In this document: positions 7,083 through 9,405 of the stretch, piece after piece
Layout of the letters: every line of letters starts with the position of its first letter
Numbering within the stretch: position 1 is the stretch's first letter
Source of the DNA: Pseudomonadota bacterium
GTDB lineage: Bacteria > Pseudomonadota > Gammaproteobacteria > Burkholderiales > Casimicrobiaceae
NCBI GenBank assembly: GCA_022709775.1
Contig: JAKLIE010000038.1
Location: 1 to 9,405, forward strand
DNA: 9,405 nt
Reading direction: 5' to 3'
The notes under the pieces: model-generated
The model's database searches: none
Seen by the model: the letters and a program-made list of their open reading frames with translations, nothing else
What the model was told of the DNA's origin: nothing
Position numbers and translations under genes: made by a program

Positions 7083-8054
7083 ATGAACGTCGGTCGGGCA
7101 GTCGCGATTGCGGCGCTCTCGTTGGCGGGGGCGGCGGCGGCGCAGGCGCCGGAGCCCGTCCGCGTCAAGGTCTTCCCCGGGGCGCAGAACCTCGCGCTGT
7201 GGACCGGGCTCGCGCGCGGTACGTTCGCGAAGCACGGCGTGGCGGTCGACCTGCAGTTCACGCAGAACTCGACCGAGCTCCGCGACGGGCTGGCGTCGGG
7301 CGCGTTCGACATCGCGCACGCGGCGGCCGACAACGCGATCTCGATGGTCGAAGTCGGCAAGCGCGACGTCGTGATCGTGATGGGCGGCGACAGCAGCATG
7401 AACGAGCTCTACGTTCAGCCGGACGTCCGCACGCTTGCCGGCATGAAAGGGAGGACGCTGCTCGTCGACGCACCCAACACCGCGTACGCGCTGCAGGCGA
7501 TGAAGATCCTGAAGAACGCCGGCGTCGTGCCCTCCGACTACCAGGTCAAGGTCGCGGGCGGCACGTTCCAGCGCGGGAAGGCGATGATGGAGTCGCGCGA
7601 CAACGCCGCCTCGACGCTCAACCCGCCCTACTCGTTCGAAGCGGAGGCCAACGGCCTGAAGAGCATGGGCCGCGCCGTCGACCTGATCGGTCCCTACCAG
7701 GCGTCGAGCGCGTTCGCGATGCGCGCCTGGGTGCGCGACCACGGCCCCCTCGTCGAGCGCTACGTCGCCGGCTATGTCGAGGCGCTGCGCTGGGCGTCGG
7801 ACCCCGCGAACCGGGACGCGACGGTCGCGATGCTCGCCGACCGGCTCAAGCTTTCGCCGGACCTCGCCGCGAAGACCTATGCTGCGCTCGTCGAGCCGCG
7901 CTTCGGCCTGGCGCCGGACGCGAAGCTCGACGTCGACGGGCTGCGCAACGTGCTCGCGATCCGCGCCGAGTTCGGCGGGGGCGGCGCGCCGCCCCCGCCC
8001 GGAAAGTACCTCGACCTCGGTCCCTACGAGCGGGGCGTCGCCCGGCTCAGGTAG
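7083..8054 (+). CDS. ABC-type substrate-binding protein, NMT1/SsuA-like
   Basis: The 323-residue protein has a clear Sec signal peptide (MNVGRAVAIAALSLAGAAAA, cleavage near residues 20-22) and then VRVKVFPGAQNLALWTGLARGTFAKHGVAVDLQF. That opening is typical of periplasmic proteins of the nitrate/sulfonate/taurine and NMT1/THI5-like class: a first strand, a short loop contacting ligand, then a helix. Further family features are LRDGLASGAFDIAHAAADNAISMVE and MKGRTLLVDAPNTAYALQAMKILKNAG. The ligand cannot be read from sequence. The frame is open further 5', but the ATG at 7083 is preferred because GGGAGG (7073-7078) precedes it and it gives a correct signal peptide. No ABC permease or ATPase gene lies beside it in this window, so its partners are elsewhere. 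The C-terminal GGGGAPPPPGKY loop is unusual. Confidence 0.85.
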   Translation: MNVGRAVAIAALSLAGAAAAQAPEPVRVKVFPGAQNLALWTGLARGTFAKHGVAVDLQFTQNSTELRDGLASGAFDIAHAAADNAISMVEVGKRDVVIVMGGDSSMNELYVQPDVRTLAGMKGRTLLVDAPNTAYALQAMKILKNAGVVPSDYQVKVAGGTFQRGKAMMESRDNAASTLNPPYSFEAEANGLKSMGRAVDLIGPYQASSAFAMRAWVRDHGPLVERYVAGYVEALRWASDPANRDATVAMLADRLKLSPDLAAKTYAALVEPRFGLAPDAKLDVDGLRNVLAIRAEFGGGGAPPPPGKYLDLGPYERGVARLR

Positions 8055-8136
8055 GCCGGGGGCTTCGGGCTTCCGGCCCACCCGACGTCTCCCCCGGGTC
8101 CCCCGTCGGAGGACGCGCGAAGCGCGCTTCGGGGCC
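8055..8136. other. Convergent intergenic spacer with palindromes
   Basis: This 82-base spacer separates two convergent genes. It contains a perfect 14-base palindrome at 8118-8131 (CGAAGCGCGCTTCG), an overlapping hairpin GCGCG/CGCGC (8115-8119, 8123-8127), and C-rich and G-rich runs. No T tract follows in either direction, so I do not call it a Rho-independent terminator, though it may help end both transcripts. Confidence 0.35.
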
Positions 8137-9111
8137 CTAGTTGGGCTTGATCCCCGCAGCCTTCACGATCGACGCGTTCGCCGCGAGTTCCTGCCTGATG
8201 TAGTCGTCGAATGCCGCGGGCGACATCGTCCACGCCTCGGCGCCGAGGCTCGCCAGGCGCTCCTTCATCTCGGGCGAGGTCATCACTCTGACGACGTCCT
8301 GGTCCAGCCTGTCGACGATCTCGCGCGGCGTCTTCGCCGGTGCGAGCAGGCCGATCCAGAACGAGTAGTCGGAGCCGGGCACGCCCGCCTCGACCGTCGT
8401 CGGGACGTCGGGCAGCATCGCCGAGCGCTTCGGCGTGCTCACCGCGAGCGCTTGCACCTTCCCGCCCTTGACCTGCGGCAGGGCCGCGGTGATCGGGCAG
8501 AAGTAGTACTCGACGCGCCCGGCGAGCACGTCGTTCAGGGCCTCGGGCGTCCCCTTGTGCGGAATCGCGACGATGTCGATGCCGGCCGCGAGCCGGAACT
8601 TCTCCGAGTTCAGGTGAGTGCCGCTCCCGACGCCGGCGTGGGCATAGTTGAGCTGCCCCGGCTTCGACTTCGCCGCGGCGACCAGGTCCTGCAGCGTCTT
8701 GTACCCGCGGTCGGGGTTCACGACGACGACGTTCGGCTGCCCGGCGATCGCCGTGACGTGGACGAAGTCCTTGAAGGTGTCGAACGGCAGCTGCGCGTAG
8801 ATCGCCGGGTTCGACGCCTGCGCCGAGGAGTTGAAGAGGATCGTGTAGCCGTCGGGATCCGCTTTGGCGACGGCGTTCGCGCCGATCGTGCCGCCGGCCC
8901 CGACGCGGTTCTCGGCCACGACCGGCTGACTGAGCTCCTTCGCGAGCTTCTCCGCGACGATGCGCCCGGCGATGTCGGTCGCGCTGCCAGGCGTGAAGGC
9001 GATGATCGCCCGCACCGGCTTGGTCGGCCATTCCTGCGCGGCGGCGAGGCCGGATGCCAGGGCAAGCGGCGCGACGAGCGCCAGGGCGAGTCGATGATTG
9101 CGGATCTTCAT
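8137..9111 (-). CDS. Bug family (tripartite tricarboxylate transporter) substrate-binding protein
   Basis: The 324-residue protein has a Sec signal peptide (MKIRNHRLALALVAPLALAS..., likely cleavage after A25 in LAAA-QEWP) and the hallmarks of Bug/TctC receptors. These are WPTKPVRAIIAFTPGSATDIAGR (28-50), VVAENRVGAGGTIGANAVAKADPDGYTIL (64-92), and a C-terminal FWIGLLAPAKTPREIVDRL segment. Such periplasmic proteins bind carboxylates or related small molecules and are greatly expanded in Burkholderiales, mostly without adjacent TctA/TctB membrane genes, as here. The ligand loop reads PGSATD rather than the common PGGGTD type. The ATG at 9111 gives the correct signal peptide and has AGAGGAG (9122-9128 on this strand) ten bases upstream. 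A GTG at 9150, overlapping the upstream stop, is an alternative that would add 13 residues. It probably forms an operon with the upstream Bug gene. Confidence 0.92.
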   Translation of the reverse strand: MKIRNHRLALALVAPLALASGLAAAQEWPTKPVRAIIAFTPGSATDIAGRIVAEKLAKELSQPVVAENRVGAGGTIGANAVAKADPDGYTILFNSSAQASNPAIYAQLPFDTFKDFVHVTAIAGQPNVVVVNPDRGYKTLQDLVAAAKSKPGQLNYAHAGVGSGTHLNSEKFRLAAGIDIVAIPHKGTPEALNDVLAGRVEYYFCPITAALPQVKGGKVQALAVSTPKRSAMLPDVPTTVEAGVPGSDYSFWIGLLAPAKTPREIVDRLDQDVVRVMTSPEMKERLASLGAEAWTMSPAAFDDYIRQELAANASIVKAAGIKPN

Positions 9112-9146
9112 TTCCGTGCTTCTCCTCTGGTCGAGTCGTGGTTTTT

Positions 9147-9405
9147 TCACTGCGCGGCTTTGGCGCCGGCCGCTTTCATGATGGGCCCGAGCTCTTTCGC
9201 CTCGCTCTGGATCGTGGCGTCGAACTGGCCTGGCGACATCGGCATCGGCACCGCGCCGATCTTCGCGAAACGTTCCTTGACCTCGGGCGACTCGAGGGCC
9301 TTCGTGAACTCGGCGTGCAGCTTGTCCATCACGTCCTTCGGCGTGCCGGCCGGCGCGAGCACGCCGACCCAGAAGTTGTACTCGCCGCCGGGGTAGCCGG
9401 TCTCG
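9147..9405 (-). CDS. Second Bug family binding protein, C-terminal part only
   Basis: This minus-strand frame is open to the window edge, so only the last 85 residues are present. It begins ETGYPGGEYNFWVGVLAPAG and ends MKAAGAKAAQ. It aligns with the end of the neighbouring Bug protein: EAGVPGSDYSFWIGLLAPAKTP against ETGYPGGEYNFWVGVLAPAGTP, then SPEMKERLASLGAE against SPEVKERFAKIGAV, and MSPAAFDDYI against MSPGQFDATI. It is clearly a diverged paralogue rather than a recent copy. Its stop lies 35 bases before the next Bug start, pointing to cotranscription. The N-terminus, signal peptide and ligand loop lie outside the window. Confidence 0.9.
   Translation of the reverse strand, partial: ETGYPGGEYNFWVGVLAPAGTPKDVMDKLHAEFTKALESPEVKERFAKIGAVPMPMSPGQFDATIQSEAKELGPIMKAAGAKAAQ

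Noticed and set aside
7774..9396. A 540-residue plus-strand open frame across the two Bug genes
   Set aside because: It overlaps the end of the substrate-binding protein gene in another frame and runs antisense to clear Bug genes; its translation is Arg-rich and without motifs.

Overview
The window is gene-dense, very GC-rich chromosomal DNA. The best guess is a betaproteobacterium, probably order Burkholderiales. Three things support this: an S-adenosylhomocysteine (SAH) riboswitch directly before ahcY, an ahcY / PF04020 membrane protein / metF gene group, and adjacent Bug-family (tripartite tricarboxylate transporter) binding proteins. No CRISPR array, insertion sequence, tRNA, rRNA or prophage module is visible.

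Layout. (1) 9-857: a DUF429 protein. (2) 963-1091: a short gene for a 42-residue, strongly basic protein, with its own likely promoter and a textbook intrinsic terminator. (3) 1262-1807: a small uncharacterised HEIGH-type putative zinc metallopeptidase. (4) 1886-5802: a one-carbon / methyl-cycle block. It has a promoter, an SAH riboswitch and ahcY, then a REP-like spacer, a panE-type reductase, a PF04020 four-helix membrane protein and metF, whose GTG start overlaps the preceding stop. (5) 5822-6205: a TfoX N-terminal-domain protein. (6) 6244-6972, minus strand: a putative Tat-exported lipoprotein. (7) 7083-8054: an orphan NMT1/SsuA-like substrate-binding protein. (8) 8137-9405, minus strand: two adjacent Bug-type binding proteins, the upstream one cut by the window edge.

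How the genes fit together. AhcY removes SAH, the inhibitory by-product of methyltransferases, releasing homocysteine. MetF makes the 5-methyl-tetrahydrofolate used to remethylate homocysteine to methionine. The riboswitch senses SAH and so links ahcY expression to substrate load. The panE-type gene lies between ahcY and the membrane protein-metF pair, with a repeat-rich spacer before it, and looks like an insertion into this group. The right-hand third is solute-binding proteins without visible permeases.

The features most worth follow-up are the 42-aa basic protein, the folded RNA between the riboswitch and the ahcY ribosome binding site, and the unexplained linkage of the PF04020 protein to metF. 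Nothing in the window clearly amounts to a wholly new multi-gene system.
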